A stretch of DNA of 64,000 nucleotides from Tepidibacter hydrothermalis (GCF_029542625.1 NZ_CP120733.1:2232001-2296000), one strand, 5' to 3'. Positions 49,379-59,095 are shown, counted from the stretch's first letter. Made by a program: numbers and translations. Notes: generated by a model not told the origin, from the letters alone.

Positions 49379-49530
49379 ACAAATCCCCTCCAAAACATAC
49401 TAATATTATATATTTTTATTTAAATTAAGTTACTCTCATCTCAATAAAACCCATTACATTTTTTACCATTTTGACATTTTCTATTTTACCATTATCATTT
49501 TGATAATGCAAGTATATTTTACTCGTAAGT

Positions 49531-49564
49531 TGAAAATCATATAATTCTCCATATAATAAAAAGC
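49531..49564. repeat. Post-terminator AT element, copy 3
   Basis: AAAATCATATAATTCTCC followed by TAATAAAAAGC, adjoining the terminator after the DUF1292 gene. Confidence 0.5.
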
Positions 49565-49602
49565 GACTAATAGCTAGATTATAGCTGTTAGTCGCCTTTT
49601 TA
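49558..49602 (-). terminator. Terminator of the DUF1292 gene
   Basis: Stem GCGACTAA-t-AGCT / AGCT-g-TTAGTCGC with a T tract on the minus strand. Confidence 0.85.
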
Positions 49603-49645
49603 TAACAAATAAGAAATTATATCATTTTTAAATTAGCCAATTTTA

Positions 49646-50026
49646 TTAATCACATAAATCATAAAATGCTTGTGATACTTTATTGAATTCATCATCACTT
49701 TCTATTTGTTCTAATTCTGGTACTTCTTCAGTTTCTTTGTATTTATATATATATACATCCTCTGAATTTTCAGGTAGTAAAGATATGTATTCATTACCTT
49801 CTACTTCGAATATAGTAAGAACCTTACAAGCTATTTCTTCTTCATCATCTAAAGTCAAATATATCATCTGAGCTTCTTCATGATCATGCTCTTCATGTCC
49901 GTGTCCTCCACATCCACACTCATGATTTTCTCCATGCTCGTGTCCGTGTCCTCCACACCCACACTCATGATTTCCTCCGTGCTCGTGTCCTCCACATCCA
50001 CAGCCTTGCTTTTTCTCATTATTCAT
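49646..50026 (-). CDS. DUF1292 protein with N-terminal His/Cys metal-binding-like repeats
   Basis: A 126-residue protein. Residues about 53-126 match DUF1292 (MIYLTLDDEEEIACKVLTIF, then YISLLPE and VYIYKY), a small acidic domain of unknown function common in Clostridia. The first 50 residues are three near-copies of C-G-C-G-G-H followed by His/Glu-rich text, beginning at C9, C22 and C37. This gives six Cys and about a dozen His, an obvious soft-metal (Ni, Zn or Cu) binding tail. The DNA there is a tandem repeat of similar unit, so copy number may vary. It is a single gene. Confidence 0.88.
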   Translation of the reverse strand: MNNEKKQGCGCGGHEHGGNHECGCGGHGHEHGENHECGCGGHGHEEHDHEEAQMIYLTLDDEEEIACKVLTIFEVEGNEYISLLPENSEDVYIYKYKETEEVPELEQIESDDEFNKVSQAFYDLCD

Positions 50027-50101
50027 ATTAATCCACCTTCTATTCTATATATTTTTACTATTACAGTATCTCACATTTGATTATGATTATCAAGTGAAAA
50101 T

Positions 50102-51442
50102 TTAGTCTATATATTTTTTCACTTCACTTTTTAAATAATGTTTAGTGTTAAGTTTCGGATGGTCCAGTACTAAATCATTTAAATCATTTAAAATCTTACC
50201 TATTTTTTTGCCAGGTTTTATACCTAATTTAATTATATCATTTCCATTAATAGCTAAATCATTTACAGTTAAAGGCTCTTTATTCTCTATAATTTCTTCA
50301 ACACTGCTTTTCAGTTGTAAAATACAGCCTATATCATCAGGGTTAGCACTAGATTTTCTATCAGCTATTTTTAAGTCTATAAGGTCAAATATATTGTCTA
50401 TTTTTGATCTATTTATAAGTTTTTTTATAGATTTTTTATTTTCAAGATTTGGCATATTCATATGTTCTTTAACAAGTATACACACATGTTCTATAGTATC
50501 ATTATCAAATTTAAGTCTTTTCAATATTTTTTTAGCCAGTTTTTCACCTTTTACATTGTGTCCATAAAAATGACCTATACCTTCTTCATCAATACTAAAA
50601 CTTTCTGGTTTTGCAATATCATGAAATAAAGCAGCAAGTCTAATTTTTATATTACATGGTGTATAATCTACAACAGACATAATATGATCAAATACATCTT
50701 TATCATGATAAGAATTTTTTTGATCAAATCCAACACATTTATCAAGCTCAGGAAGAATATATTTCAATAAATCTAACTCTTTAAGTATATTAAACCCTAA
50801 GGAAGGTTTATTTGTAAGTAGTATTTTACACATTTCTTCCTTTATTCTCTCATTACTAATATTTAAAAGTAAGTTTCCTTTATCAGACATAGCATACTTT
50901 GTAGTTTTATCTAATTCGAAGTTTAGTCTAGTTGCAAATCTTACCCCTCTTAATATTCTAAGTGCATCTTCTTCAAATCTATTCAAAGGATTTCCAACAC
51001 ATTTTATAATGCCTTTTTTTAAATCCTGCTGACCTAAAAATGGATCACACAATCCATATTGACTATCATATGCCATTGCATTAATCGTAAAATCACGCCT
51101 TGATAGATCTTCTTCTATTTTATCAGTAAATTCTACATTCTCAGGTCGTCTATTATTTTTGTATTCTCCATCTATTCTATAAGTTGTAATTTCATAATTA
51201 TTATCATTTATAACAGCAGTTACAGTTCCATGCTTGAGTCCTGTTGGAATAACCTTTATATTATTGTCTTGTAATATATTCATAAGTTTTTCAGGAAGAC
51301 AGCTTGTAGTCATATCCCAATCTTTAGGTGTATTATTCAAAAGAGTATCTCTAACACAACCACCTACTATAAATCCCTCATAATTATTTTGTTTTAATAT
51401 GTCAAGTAACTTCTCAACTTCAACCGGTATATCTATATTCAT
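50102..51442 (-). CDS. cca: CCA tRNA nucleotidyltransferase with HD domain
   Basis: A 446-residue enzyme that adds or repairs the CCA tail of tRNA. The polymerase head has GGCVRDTLLNN and the metal DxD in PKDWDMTT. A conserved template region (RRDFTINAMAYD and RFEEDALRILRGVRFA) follows. An HD domain (LAALFHDIAKPE) lies near residue 260. ATG 51442 is preferred over a GTG nine bases upstream. Confidence 0.95.
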   Translation of the reverse strand: MNIDIPVEVEKLLDILKQNNYEGFIVGGCVRDTLLNNTPKDWDMTTSCLPEKLMNILQDNNIKVIPTGLKHGTVTAVINDNNYEITTYRIDGEYKNNRRPENVEFTDKIEEDLSRRDFTINAMAYDSQYGLCDPFLGQQDLKKGIIKCVGNPLNRFEEDALRILRGVRFATRLNFELDKTTKYAMSDKGNLLLNISNERIKEEMCKILLTNKPSLGFNILKELDLLKYILPELDKCVGFDQKNSYHDKDVFDHIMSVVDYTPCNIKIRLAALFHDIAKPESFSIDEEGIGHFYGHNVKGEKLAKKILKRLKFDNDTIEHVCILVKEHMNMPNLENKKSIKKLINRSKIDNIFDLIDLKIADRKSSANPDDIGCILQLKSSVEEIIENKEPLTVNDLAINGNDIIKLGIKPGKKIGKILNDLNDLVLDHPKLNTKHYLKSEVKKYID

Positions 51443-51486
51443 AATCCTCACCTTTCTTTTCTACTTATACCAGTTTAATACAAAAT

Positions 51487-51645
51487 CTATTCTTCTTCAA
51501 ATGCCATTTTAGGTTGATTGCAAGTTGGACACTTCCAATCATCCGGCAAATCTTCAAAACTAGTATTCTTTTTTATATCATGTGTCCAATCTCCTTTTTC
51601 AGGTTTATACACGTATCCACATACACTACATTTATAAATTTTCAT
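51487..51645 (-). CDS. Rubredoxin
   Basis: A 52-residue electron-transfer protein with a single iron held by four Cys. The two knuckles are CSVCGYVY and CPTCNQPK, with the family spacer DLPDDWKCP between. The second knuckle is CNQ rather than the usual CG-x. Start ATG 51645 follows AAGGAGGGGG. It is below the usual ORF length cut-off, so it is easily missed. Its immediate neighbours are cca and the ABC exporter, so its redox partner is not local. Confidence 0.95.
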   Translation of the reverse strand: MKIYKCSVCGYVYKPEKGDWTHDIKKNTSFEDLPDDWKCPTCNQPKMAFEEE

Positions 51646-51696
51646 AAAACCCCCTCCTTATTTCATTTCTACCCAATTATCATTTCTCAAATCATT

Positions 51697-53544
51697 CTAT
51701 ATATTACCTACAAACTGGCTATTATATAAATCTGCATAAAATCCATTCTTCTTCATAAGATCATTATGATTTCCCTGTTCTATTATTTTTCCTCTATTCA
51801 TAACTAATATTATATCCGCATCCTTTATTGTTGATAATCTATGAGCTATAACAAAACTTGTTCTTCCTTTCATCAAGGTTTCCATAGCCTTTTGAATGTA
51901 AGATTCAGTTCTAGTATCAACACTACTAGTAGCCTCATCTAGTATCATAATCGGAGGATCTAAAAGTATAGCACGTGCTATTGTTAAAAGCTGTTTTTGA
52001 CCTTGAGATATATTGTCTGCCTCTTCATTTAATATAGTTTCATATCCACTTGGTAATGTTCTTACAAATCTATCAGCATGTGCAGCATAAGTTGCATCTA
52101 TTATTTCTTTTTCAGTAGCATTAAGCTTTGAATAAGCTACATTATCTCTTATACTTCCTTTGAAAAGCCAAGTATCTTGAAGTACCATACCAAACATTTT
52201 TCTTAAATCAGATCTCTTAAAATCCCTTATATCAACACCATCTACAGTTATTCTACCTCCATCTATCTCATAAAACCTCATAAGAAGATTTACAAGAGTA
52301 GTTTTACCAGCACCTGTAGGACCAACTATAGCTACCATCTGACCTTTTTTAACATTTATATTCATATTTTTTATAAGAGATTGATCTTTTTTATATGAAA
52401 ACTCTACATTTTCAAATACTACATCTCCCTTAGGATTATCTACGATTACACTATTATCAATATCCGCTATTTCTTCATCCTCATCTAATATTTCAAACAC
52501 ACGCTCTGCCGATGCTATAGTAGATTGAATTATATTAGCTACATTTGCTGTTTGGACTATAGGTTGACTAAATTGTCTTGTATATTGAATAAAGGCTTGA
52601 ACATCACCAATCTGAATGCTACCTCTAGTTACAAGTACTCCTCCAACAACACTTACCAGAACGTATCCTAGATTATTCACAAAGCTCATAAGAGGCATTA
52701 TTACTCCAGATATAAACTGTGCCCTCCATGCAACATTATAAAGTTTGTTATTTATATCAGAAAATTTCTTAATAGATTCTTTTTCTTGCGAAAACGCCTT
52801 TACTACTTTATGCCCAGTGTACGTTTCCTCCACATGCCCATTTAGTTGTCCTAAATAAAATTGTTGTTCTTTAAAGAATTTCTGAGACTTACTAGCAACA
52901 GTCTTTGTTATAATTATACTCAACGGAAGAGTTATAAGCGTAATCAAAGTAAGAACCCAACTTATAGTAAACATCATAACTATAACACCCAAAATAGTTA
53001 TGATAGAAGTTATCAATTGCGTAATACTTTGCTGAAGAGTATTACTCACATTATCAATATCATTAGTAACCCTACTTAATATTTCTCCATTTGATCTTGA
53101 ATCATAATAACCAAGTGGAAGTTTACCTAATTTATCACTTACATCTTTTCTCATTTCAAATACAGTGTTTTGCGCAACACTTGCCATTATATACTGCATA
53201 ATATAACTAAATGCAGCGCTTACTACATATAAGCACGATAAAATTACAATTATATTTGATATATACCCAAAGTCTATGCTAGCACCTGGAATACCTTTCA
53301 TCTTCATCATCAAACCCTCAAATAATTTAGTAGTAGCCTTTCCCATTATCTTAGGACTTAATATACTAAAAATAGTACTAAATATAGCCAAAATAACTAC
53401 CAATATAAGCTTTGATATGCTTGGTTTTAGATAAACTAATAACCTATTGAGTGTTACTTTAAAATTCTTTGCCTTTTCTACGGGGATACTCATAGCATTT
53501 CCTCTATGTCCTGAACTTGTAGATTTTGTGTTTTTATCACTCAT
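51697..53544 (-). CDS. ABC exporter half-transporter with consensus ATP site residues (second subunit)
   Basis: A 615-residue membrane-ATPase fusion with six membrane helices (about 30-340) and a C-terminal ATPase. Walker A is GPTGAGKTT, and Walker B with catalytic Glu is IMILDEATSSVD. The signature is ISQGQKQ instead of LSGGQ. Its start overlaps the previous gene's stop by one base (TAATG). It pairs with that gene as a heterodimeric multidrug/lipid exporter of the BmrCD/TM287-288 kind. Confidence 0.93.
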   Translation of the reverse strand: MSDKNTKSTSSGHRGNAMSIPVEKAKNFKVTLNRLLVYLKPSISKLILVVILAIFSTIFSILSPKIMGKATTKLFEGLMMKMKGIPGASIDFGYISNIIVILSCLYVVSAAFSYIMQYIMASVAQNTVFEMRKDVSDKLGKLPLGYYDSRSNGEILSRVTNDIDNVSNTLQQSITQLITSIITILGVIVMMFTISWVLTLITLITLPLSIIITKTVASKSQKFFKEQQFYLGQLNGHVEETYTGHKVVKAFSQEKESIKKFSDINNKLYNVAWRAQFISGVIMPLMSFVNNLGYVLVSVVGGVLVTRGSIQIGDVQAFIQYTRQFSQPIVQTANVANIIQSTIASAERVFEILDEDEEIADIDNSVIVDNPKGDVVFENVEFSYKKDQSLIKNMNINVKKGQMVAIVGPTGAGKTTLVNLLMRFYEIDGGRITVDGVDIRDFKRSDLRKMFGMVLQDTWLFKGSIRDNVAYSKLNATEKEIIDATYAAHADRFVRTLPSGYETILNEEADNISQGQKQLLTIARAILLDPPIMILDEATSSVDTRTESYIQKAMETLMKGRTSFVIAHRLSTIKDADIILVMNRGKIIEQGNHNDLMKKNGFYADLYNSQFVGNI

Positions 53545-55268
53545 TAGATTTCCTCCTTTGAAAGCTGAGAAGATACTATTTCTTGATATACACTACATGA
53601 TTTTAATAATTCTTTATGCGTTCCCATTCCCGCTATATTTCCATCTTCAAGAACAATTATCCTATTTGCATCCATTACAGTCGTAACTCTTTGAGCAACT
53701 ATTATCACAGTATCGTTTACAGTCTCTTTCTTTAAAGCCTGTCTAAGCTTTGCATCAGTTTTGAAATCAAGTGCAGAAAAACTGTCATCAAATACATATA
53801 TCTCTGGCTTTCTAACCAAAGCCCTAGCTATAGATATTCTTTGTTTTTGACCTCCTGATAAATTAGTTCCCCCCTGAGATATATAAGAATCAAACCCCTC
53901 TTTCATATTACCTATAAATTCAGTAGCCTGAGCAATATTAGCTGCATGTCTTACTTGTTCATCATTTGCACCTTGATTTCCAAATCTAATATTTTCAGAT
54001 ATTGATCCAGTAAAAAGAACTGCTTTTTGTGGAACCAACCCAATTTTTGACCTTAAATTTTGTTGAGTTATTTTTTTAATATCAACTCCATCTACTAATA
54101 TACTTCCATTAGTAACATCATAAAAACGAGGTATTAAATTTACAAGAGTAGACTTACCACATCCAGTCCCTCCTATTATAGCTGTTACTTCACCTGGCTT
54201 TGCACAAAATGAAACTCCCTTTAACACAGGCTCTTCAGCTCCATGATACGAAAATATTACATTTTTAAACTCAAGATAACCTCGTTTACTAGTTTCATTC
54301 TCTAATTTATCACTATCATTAATATCGGGATTTGTGTCTAACACCTCATTTATCCTAACCGCAGAAGCTGATGCACGAGGTACCAATATGAACATCATAG
54401 TAAACATAACAAGAGAAAACATTATTTGCATGGCATATTGAATAAATGCCATCAAATCTCCAACTTGCATGACTCCATTGTCTATTCTAATAGATCCAAA
54501 CCATATTATAGCTACATTAGTAAAGTTCATTATCAACATCATTAAAGGCATTAAAATAGCCATCAATTTATTTACCTTAATAGCAGTATCCACTAAATCT
54601 AAATTCGCATCGTTAAATTTAGATTTTTCCTTATCAACTCTATTAAAAGCCCTTATAACTCTGATTCCAGTTAATCTCTCTCTTAATACTAAATTTAACT
54701 TATCAAGCTTTACTTGCATTAATTTGTATAAAGGTATACTTTTGGCACCTATTAAAGATATCAAAATAGCCAAAACTACTATTACCACTACAAATATAAG
54801 AGATAACTTCGCATCCTTTGATACAGCCATTATAATTCCACCTACAGCCATAATAGGTGCTCTAACAAACATTCTCAATATAGTTATTAATACAGTTTGA
54901 ACTTGAGTTATATCGTTAGTAGTCCTAGTTATTAAAGATGAAGTTCCAGTCTTATCAAATTCGTGAAGAGAAAAAGATTCTACCTTAGTAAAAACTTCAT
55001 TTCTTAAATTTGTTCCAAATCCCATACCAATTTTTGATGACAAATAACTTGCATAAACAGCACTTATAGTTCCTAATATAGTAATCAGTACCATACGCTT
55101 ACCTATATCTAGTATATAATCTATATCTTTATTTACTATACCCGTATCCACTATGTCAGACATTAACGTAGGAAGGTATAAATCCGTAATAGTTTGTATA
55201 AATACAAGTATAATTACCAAAATTATGGATATAGAAAAAGGTCTTAACTTTTTAAATAACTTAATCAT
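53544..55268 (-). CDS. ABC exporter half-transporter with degenerate Walker B (first subunit)
   Basis: A 574-residue half-transporter. Six membrane helices, then an ATPase with Walker A GGTGCGKST, signature LSGGQKQ and Walker B IYVFDDSFSALD, where Asp replaces the catalytic Glu. This matches the degenerate-site subunit of heterodimeric exporters, the partner gene having the full Glu. RBS GGAGG before ATG 55268. Confidence 0.93.
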   Translation of the reverse strand: MIKLFKKLRPFSISIILVIILVFIQTITDLYLPTLMSDIVDTGIVNKDIDYILDIGKRMVLITILGTISAVYASYLSSKIGMGFGTNLRNEVFTKVESFSLHEFDKTGTSSLITRTTNDITQVQTVLITILRMFVRAPIMAVGGIIMAVSKDAKLSLIFVVVIVVLAILISLIGAKSIPLYKLMQVKLDKLNLVLRERLTGIRVIRAFNRVDKEKSKFNDANLDLVDTAIKVNKLMAILMPLMMLIMNFTNVAIIWFGSIRIDNGVMQVGDLMAFIQYAMQIMFSLVMFTMMFILVPRASASAVRINEVLDTNPDINDSDKLENETSKRGYLEFKNVIFSYHGAEEPVLKGVSFCAKPGEVTAIIGGTGCGKSTLVNLIPRFYDVTNGSILVDGVDIKKITQQNLRSKIGLVPQKAVLFTGSISENIRFGNQGANDEQVRHAANIAQATEFIGNMKEGFDSYISQGGTNLSGGQKQRISIARALVRKPEIYVFDDSFSALDFKTDAKLRQALKKETVNDTVIIVAQRVTTVMDANRIIVLEDGNIAGMGTHKELLKSCSVYQEIVSSQLSKEEI

Positions 55269-55313
55269 TTTTCAACCTCCATTGTGAAATCTAAGCTTAA
55301 TTTAGTTTACCCA

Positions 55314-55356
55314 AAAAAGGCTTAACGATAAATTTAATTTATCATTAAGCCTTTTT
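55314..55356. terminator. Terminator between the phosphoesterase gene and the ABC exporter
   Basis: Stem AAAAAGGCTTAA-GATAAAT and its complement with a very small loop. It overlaps the end of the phosphoesterase gene and terminates that upstream unit. Confidence 0.85.
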
Positions 55357-56464
55357 AAAGCTTTTCTATAAAATTCTTTTTAATCCACCCATATTCACCA
55401 TTTAATGTAGCAAGTGCATAACTTCCATATATATCTACAACATCTATAACTTGCCCTTTATCAACAGTAAGGTAATACTCTTGATAATCTTGGTTGCAGT
55501 AATACCCTTCATCTCCTAACTCTATTATCTCATTCTTCACATTTATAAGTTCTCCAGTATCCAGTCTTTTACATACTGAAAATTCTTTTTTGTGTTCTAT
55601 AATTTCAATTCTATTATTAGGCCATCCGATTTTTCTTGGAATTTCCTTTGTTCCAAACGAGTCCTCTATTACTATATATTTGTGAAATTCATCAGCACTT
55701 TCATTATAAATATTATATTCGCCATTTGTTTTTTCAATTATAAGTGCGTTGAGTTGTGCAATTTTTTTTACGTTATATCCTCCATCAATACATATAATTT
55801 TCTTTTCATTATCTATTATAGAATCACAGTTAATGCTATAATCTCTATAGTTTGACGCTGGCCAATGTCCTACAACTACAGTTTTGCCACTTTTATTATT
55901 TTTTTTATAAAATTGTTCACAGTATAAAAAAGTCTTAAGAGTTGATTCTTTCCAATCTTCCTTCTCATTTATGCCTGCATGAACAAATATAAAATCCTCA
56001 ATCTCTAAAGCAATAGGAAGCATTCCTAAAAACTCTATATCATCTTTGTAGTTTTGAATTAATATATTTTGCAAATTATCCCCATCAATTTCATCAATAT
56101 TTATATTTAATTCTTCAATCCACTCATCAAATATACTCTTATGAGGTTTATACTTTATATATCTCATTATTTTTTTACAATTATTTTTCTGTAAAATCAA
56201 TCTTGATATAAATGCTTCACAGTTTCCAGATAATACTATAATATTATCTTTTTCAGATAATTCTTTTATATATAAAAGAGTTTCTTTATTAAACTTACCC
56301 TTTTCAATAAAGTCACCTATTATAACCAAATAATCACTTTGTTTAAAATCTACTTTTTCAATTAACTTCTTAAACAAGTCAAGGCCGCCGTGAATATCAC
56401 TTACACATATTAACCTATAGTCTTGTTCTTCATTTAAGTTAATTATTCTACTATTTAATGGCAT
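55355..56464 (-). CDS. Metallophosphoesterase with a C-terminal SH3-like region
   Basis: A 369-residue protein. The calcineurin-type metal motifs are VSDIHGG, GDFIEKG, LSGNCE, FVHAGI and VVGHWPAS. The GNC form (Cys for His in GNH) also occurs in YfcE/MJ0936-type phosphodiesterases, so it is a known variant. About 90 residues at the end look like an SH3-type fold (SYALATLNGEYGWIKKNFI), which is unusual for this family. It is followed by a terminator and preceded by RNase Z with a 10-base gap. Confidence 0.85.
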   Translation of the reverse strand: MPLNSRIINLNEEQDYRLICVSDIHGGLDLFKKLIEKVDFKQSDYLVIIGDFIEKGKFNKETLLYIKELSEKDNIIVLSGNCEAFISRLILQKNNCKKIMRYIKYKPHKSIFDEWIEELNINIDEIDGDNLQNILIQNYKDDIEFLGMLPIALEIEDFIFVHAGINEKEDWKESTLKTFLYCEQFYKKNNKSGKTVVVGHWPASNYRDYSINCDSIIDNEKKIICIDGGYNVKKIAQLNALIIEKTNGEYNIYNESADEFHKYIVIEDSFGTKEIPRKIGWPNNRIEIIEHKKEFSVCKRLDTGELINVKNEIIELGDEGYYCNQDYQEYYLTVDKGQVIDVVDIYGSYALATLNGEYGWIKKNFIEKL

Positions 56465-56474
56465 ACAATTCTCC

Positions 56475-57383
56475 TTAATCTGTAAATTTAAGTTCCTTTA
56501 CCATAAGTTCTTCTCCTATAACAGAGTTTTTGAAAATATTTTTAGCTACATCTAAAAATTCATATGGATCTTGAAGAGCTGGACTAAAATGAGTAAGCCA
56601 CATTTCTTCAACTTTCCCCTTTTTAGAAAGATCTGCCGCTTCCGAAAACAGCATATGATTTGTATCTTCTACTTTTTGGGCATAAACATCATCACCATAC
56701 ATACCTTCACAAATAAATAAATCTGAATATTTTATAAAATCCACAATTTCAGGAAGAGGCCTTGTATCAGTGCAATAAGAAACTTTAAGTCCCTTTCTTT
56801 TATCTGAAAGGACCATATCTGGAGTATATATAATTCCACTATCTTCTATAATCTCTTCATTTTGAAGTCTATTCCAATATTTCATAGGGATATTTTGACT
56901 TTCAGCTTTATTTTTGTCAAACTTTCTTCTTCTCATAACTTCAAGACTATACATCATACAATCTACACTATGTTTTACAGGCATTGAATTTAAAACAAAG
57001 TCCTTATGTATATATTCAACTAATTTATCAGAAGTTTCAATAAGTTTTATATCATAGGGAAGCTCAGGAGTTATAACCAAAAGACCTTGAACTACATTTT
57101 TTAGCCCTGGAGGTCCAATTAATGTAAGCTCTTCTTTTCTACCTGAATTTCCTATTGTGCTTAAAAGCCCAGGAAGACCAGCTATATGATCTGCATGATA
57201 GTGAGTAAAGCAGATTACATCTATATTTTTCAAACCCCATTTTAACTTTTTCAAAAGAATTTGAGTTCCTTCTCCACAATCTACAAGCACCATGCTTCCA
57301 TTACAACTCGCTACCATAGAAGTAAGGAATCTATTATAAAATGGCATAACACCACCAGGCGCTAACAAACAAACATTCAACAT
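56475..57383 (-). CDS. rnz: Ribonuclease Z (MBL fold)
   Basis: A 302-residue tRNA 3'-processing endonuclease. Metal motif THYHADHIAGLPGLL, the opposite-side GEGTQILLKK, an exosite-like insert around 150-200, and late ligands in SYCTDTRPLPE and DTNHMLFSEA/LTHFSP. Start ATG 57383; the metallophosphoesterase gene follows 10 bases downstream. Confidence 0.93.
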   Translation of the reverse strand: MLNVCLLAPGGVMPFYNRFLTSMVASCNGSMVLVDCGEGTQILLKKLKWGLKNIDVICFTHYHADHIAGLPGLLSTIGNSGRKEELTLIGPPGLKNVVQGLLVITPELPYDIKLIETSDKLVEYIHKDFVLNSMPVKHSVDCMMYSLEVMRRRKFDKNKAESQNIPMKYWNRLQNEEIIEDSGIIYTPDMVLSDKRKGLKVSYCTDTRPLPEIVDFIKYSDLFICEGMYGDDVYAQKVEDTNHMLFSEAADLSKKGKVEEMWLTHFSPALQDPYEFLDVAKNIFKNSVIGEELMVKELKFTD

Positions 57384-57470
57384 TTAATCACATCCTCTAT
57401 CTTTATCCTATATAGTTTTACCATTTATATTATAACATATAAAAAAGTTCTTCTTTAGAAGCATCTTAAA

Positions 57471-57554
57471 TGTAAACTTTTTTGAAACTCATGACGAAAA
57501 TTATATTTATCCACAACTTAAAAAGGAATATAATTCCCTATTCGTTATAAAAAA
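57471..57554. repeat. 84-nt dispersed repeat, copy 2 (inverted relative to copy 1)
   Basis: Reverse complement of 27891-27974 without gaps, with about 74 identical bases by eye. Confidence 0.8.
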
Positions 57555-57600
57555 TTCCTCTACTCACTAGCTAGGTAACTCATGTCGCCAATTATCCTTA
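57551..57600. repeat. 16S-leader-like dispersed repeat, copy C
   Basis: AAAATTCC, CTACTCACTAGCT and the exact 13-mer CTCATGTCGCCAA (57579-57591), in the same order as in the copies at 27331 and 32182. Confidence 0.65.
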
Positions 57601-57604
57601 AATT

Positions 57605-57638
57605 AAAAGTCATATAGTTTCACTATATATAAAAAAGC
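57605..57638. repeat. Post-terminator AT element, copy 4
   Basis: AAAAGTCATATAGTTTCAC followed by TATATAAAAAAGC, running into the gap terminator. Confidence 0.5.
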
Positions 57639-57672
57639 ACTTGTTTTGTAATTACAAAACAAGTGCTTTTTA
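57631..57672 (-). terminator. Terminator of gap
   Basis: Stem AAAAAGCACTTGTTTTGTA and its complement, near perfect, with T tract on the minus strand. Confidence 0.9.
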
Positions 57673-57689
57673 TAAAGAAAACTTTTTTA

Positions 57690-58718
57690 TTAAGCGTTAG
57701 CTTTATTCATATTTCCAACTTTACCTATATGTGTTGCTAAATCTATAACTCTATTAGAATATCCCCACTCATTATCATACCACGATACAACCTTTAACAT
57801 ATTGTCTCCAACCATCATAGTAGATAATCCATCAACTATAGACGATCTATAGTCTTTCTTATAATCTATTGAAACTAAAGGTTTATCACTATATCCTAAT
57901 ATTCCTTTAAGCTCACCTTCAGAAGCTTCTTTTAATTTATTATTAACCATTTCAACTGTAACATCCTTTTCAAGCTCCATAACTAAATCCACAACAGAAA
58001 CTACTGGAATTGGAACTCTCATAGCCATTCCATTTAACTTTCCATTTAACTCTGGTATAACTTTGCTTATTGCTTTAGCTGCTCCTGTAGAAGTAGGTAT
58101 AATAGATTCAGCCGCTGCTCTAGATCTTCTTAAATCTTTATGTGGAAGATCTAGTATTTTTTGATCATTAGTATAAGCATGTACTGTAGTCATAAGTCCT
58201 TTTATTATCTTAAATTCATCATTAATAACCTTAGCAACAGGTCCTAAACAGTTTGTAGTACAAGATGCGTTAGATATAATATGGTGTTTATCTGGATCAT
58301 AATCATTATGATTAACTCCCATAACTATAGTTATATCTTCATCTACTCCAGGAGCTGAAATTATAACTTTTTTTGCTCCAGCTTTTATATGTTTGTTACA
58401 TCCTTCTCTATCTCTGAATATTCCAGTTGATTCTACAACAACATCAACACCTAATTCTTTCCACGGAATTTGTTCTGGATCTCTATGTGCTGTAAATTTA
58501 ATTTCTCTATCCCCTATTATAATTGAATCTTTAGTAGCTGTAACTTCTTCATCTAAAATTCCATATAAAGAATCATATTTAAATATATGTGCATGCTTTT
58601 CAGGTCCACTAGTACTATTTATAGCTACTATCTCTATATCCGATTTTCTTTCTAACCATGCCTTTAAAACATTCTTTCCGATTCTTCCAAATCCATTAAT
58701 TCCCACTTTAATACTCAT
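57690..58718 (-). CDS. gap: Glyceraldehyde-3-phosphate dehydrogenase (type I)
   Basis: A 342-residue glycolytic enzyme. The NAD loop is GINGFGRIGKNVLKA, the catalytic Cys is in SNASCTTNCLGPVAK, and the RAAAESIIPTSTGAAKA and WYDNEWGYSNRV segments are intact. The cofactor-specificity position after beta-strand 2 is INS (S35), where E. coli-type enzymes have IND. RBS GGGAGGG. It stands as a single gene; no pgk or tpi follows. Confidence 0.95.
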   Translation of the reverse strand: MSIKVGINGFGRIGKNVLKAWLERKSDIEIVAINSTSGPEKHAHIFKYDSLYGILDEEVTATKDSIIIGDREIKFTAHRDPEQIPWKELGVDVVVESTGIFRDREGCNKHIKAGAKKVIISAPGVDEDITIVMGVNHNDYDPDKHHIISNASCTTNCLGPVAKVINDEFKIIKGLMTTVHAYTNDQKILDLPHKDLRRSRAAAESIIPTSTGAAKAISKVIPELNGKLNGMAMRVPIPVVSVVDLVMELEKDVTVEMVNNKLKEASEGELKGILGYSDKPLVSIDYKKDYRSSIVDGLSTMMVGDNMLKVVSWYDNEWGYSNRVIDLATHIGKVGNMNKANA

Positions 58719-59095
58719 TGTAAAACCCTCCCATTTATGTAGTAGTTAATAATATATAATTTTTAGAATAACACATTATTCTGACATAAACTTAATTAGT
58801 GTGTATTTTTAATTTATATGTGTTATACTTTTTACAGTTTAACATATTCTTCTTATTTTGTACATATATAAATATAATTTTTCTATTGAATTTTTATATT
58901 TTCTATAGTATCTATAAGATTAAGTTAAAAAAGTATACAATATACATATATTAACATTTATATCTTATTTTGTATATTAGAATGTGCATTTTATATTAAA
59001 AAATTGCATTTTCCGTAACATTTGTTCTCTAATCAGTTAAAAACATAGTGTATAATATACATATAACGACATCATATTAAAAGGGGGATTTAAAA
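58719..59095. other. Divergent promoter region of gap and the ferredoxin-like gene
   Basis: 377 bases without a gene. A dyad AGAATAA-CACA-TTATTCT lies at 58765-58782, 46 bases before the gap start, and may be a repressor site. A TATAAT-like -10 precedes the ferredoxin-like gene near 59050. Otherwise AT-rich. Confidence 0.5.

Larger units (their letters stand above)
57384..57689. other. Repeat-bearing intergenic region
   Basis: 306 bases between rnz and gap. It holds the second copy of the 84-nt repeat, a 16S-leader-like copy, a post-terminator element and the gap terminator. No gene is seen. Confidence 0.7.

Noticed and set aside
49379-49530. S-box or T-box leader of cysK
   Set aside because: None of the conserved elements is visible.
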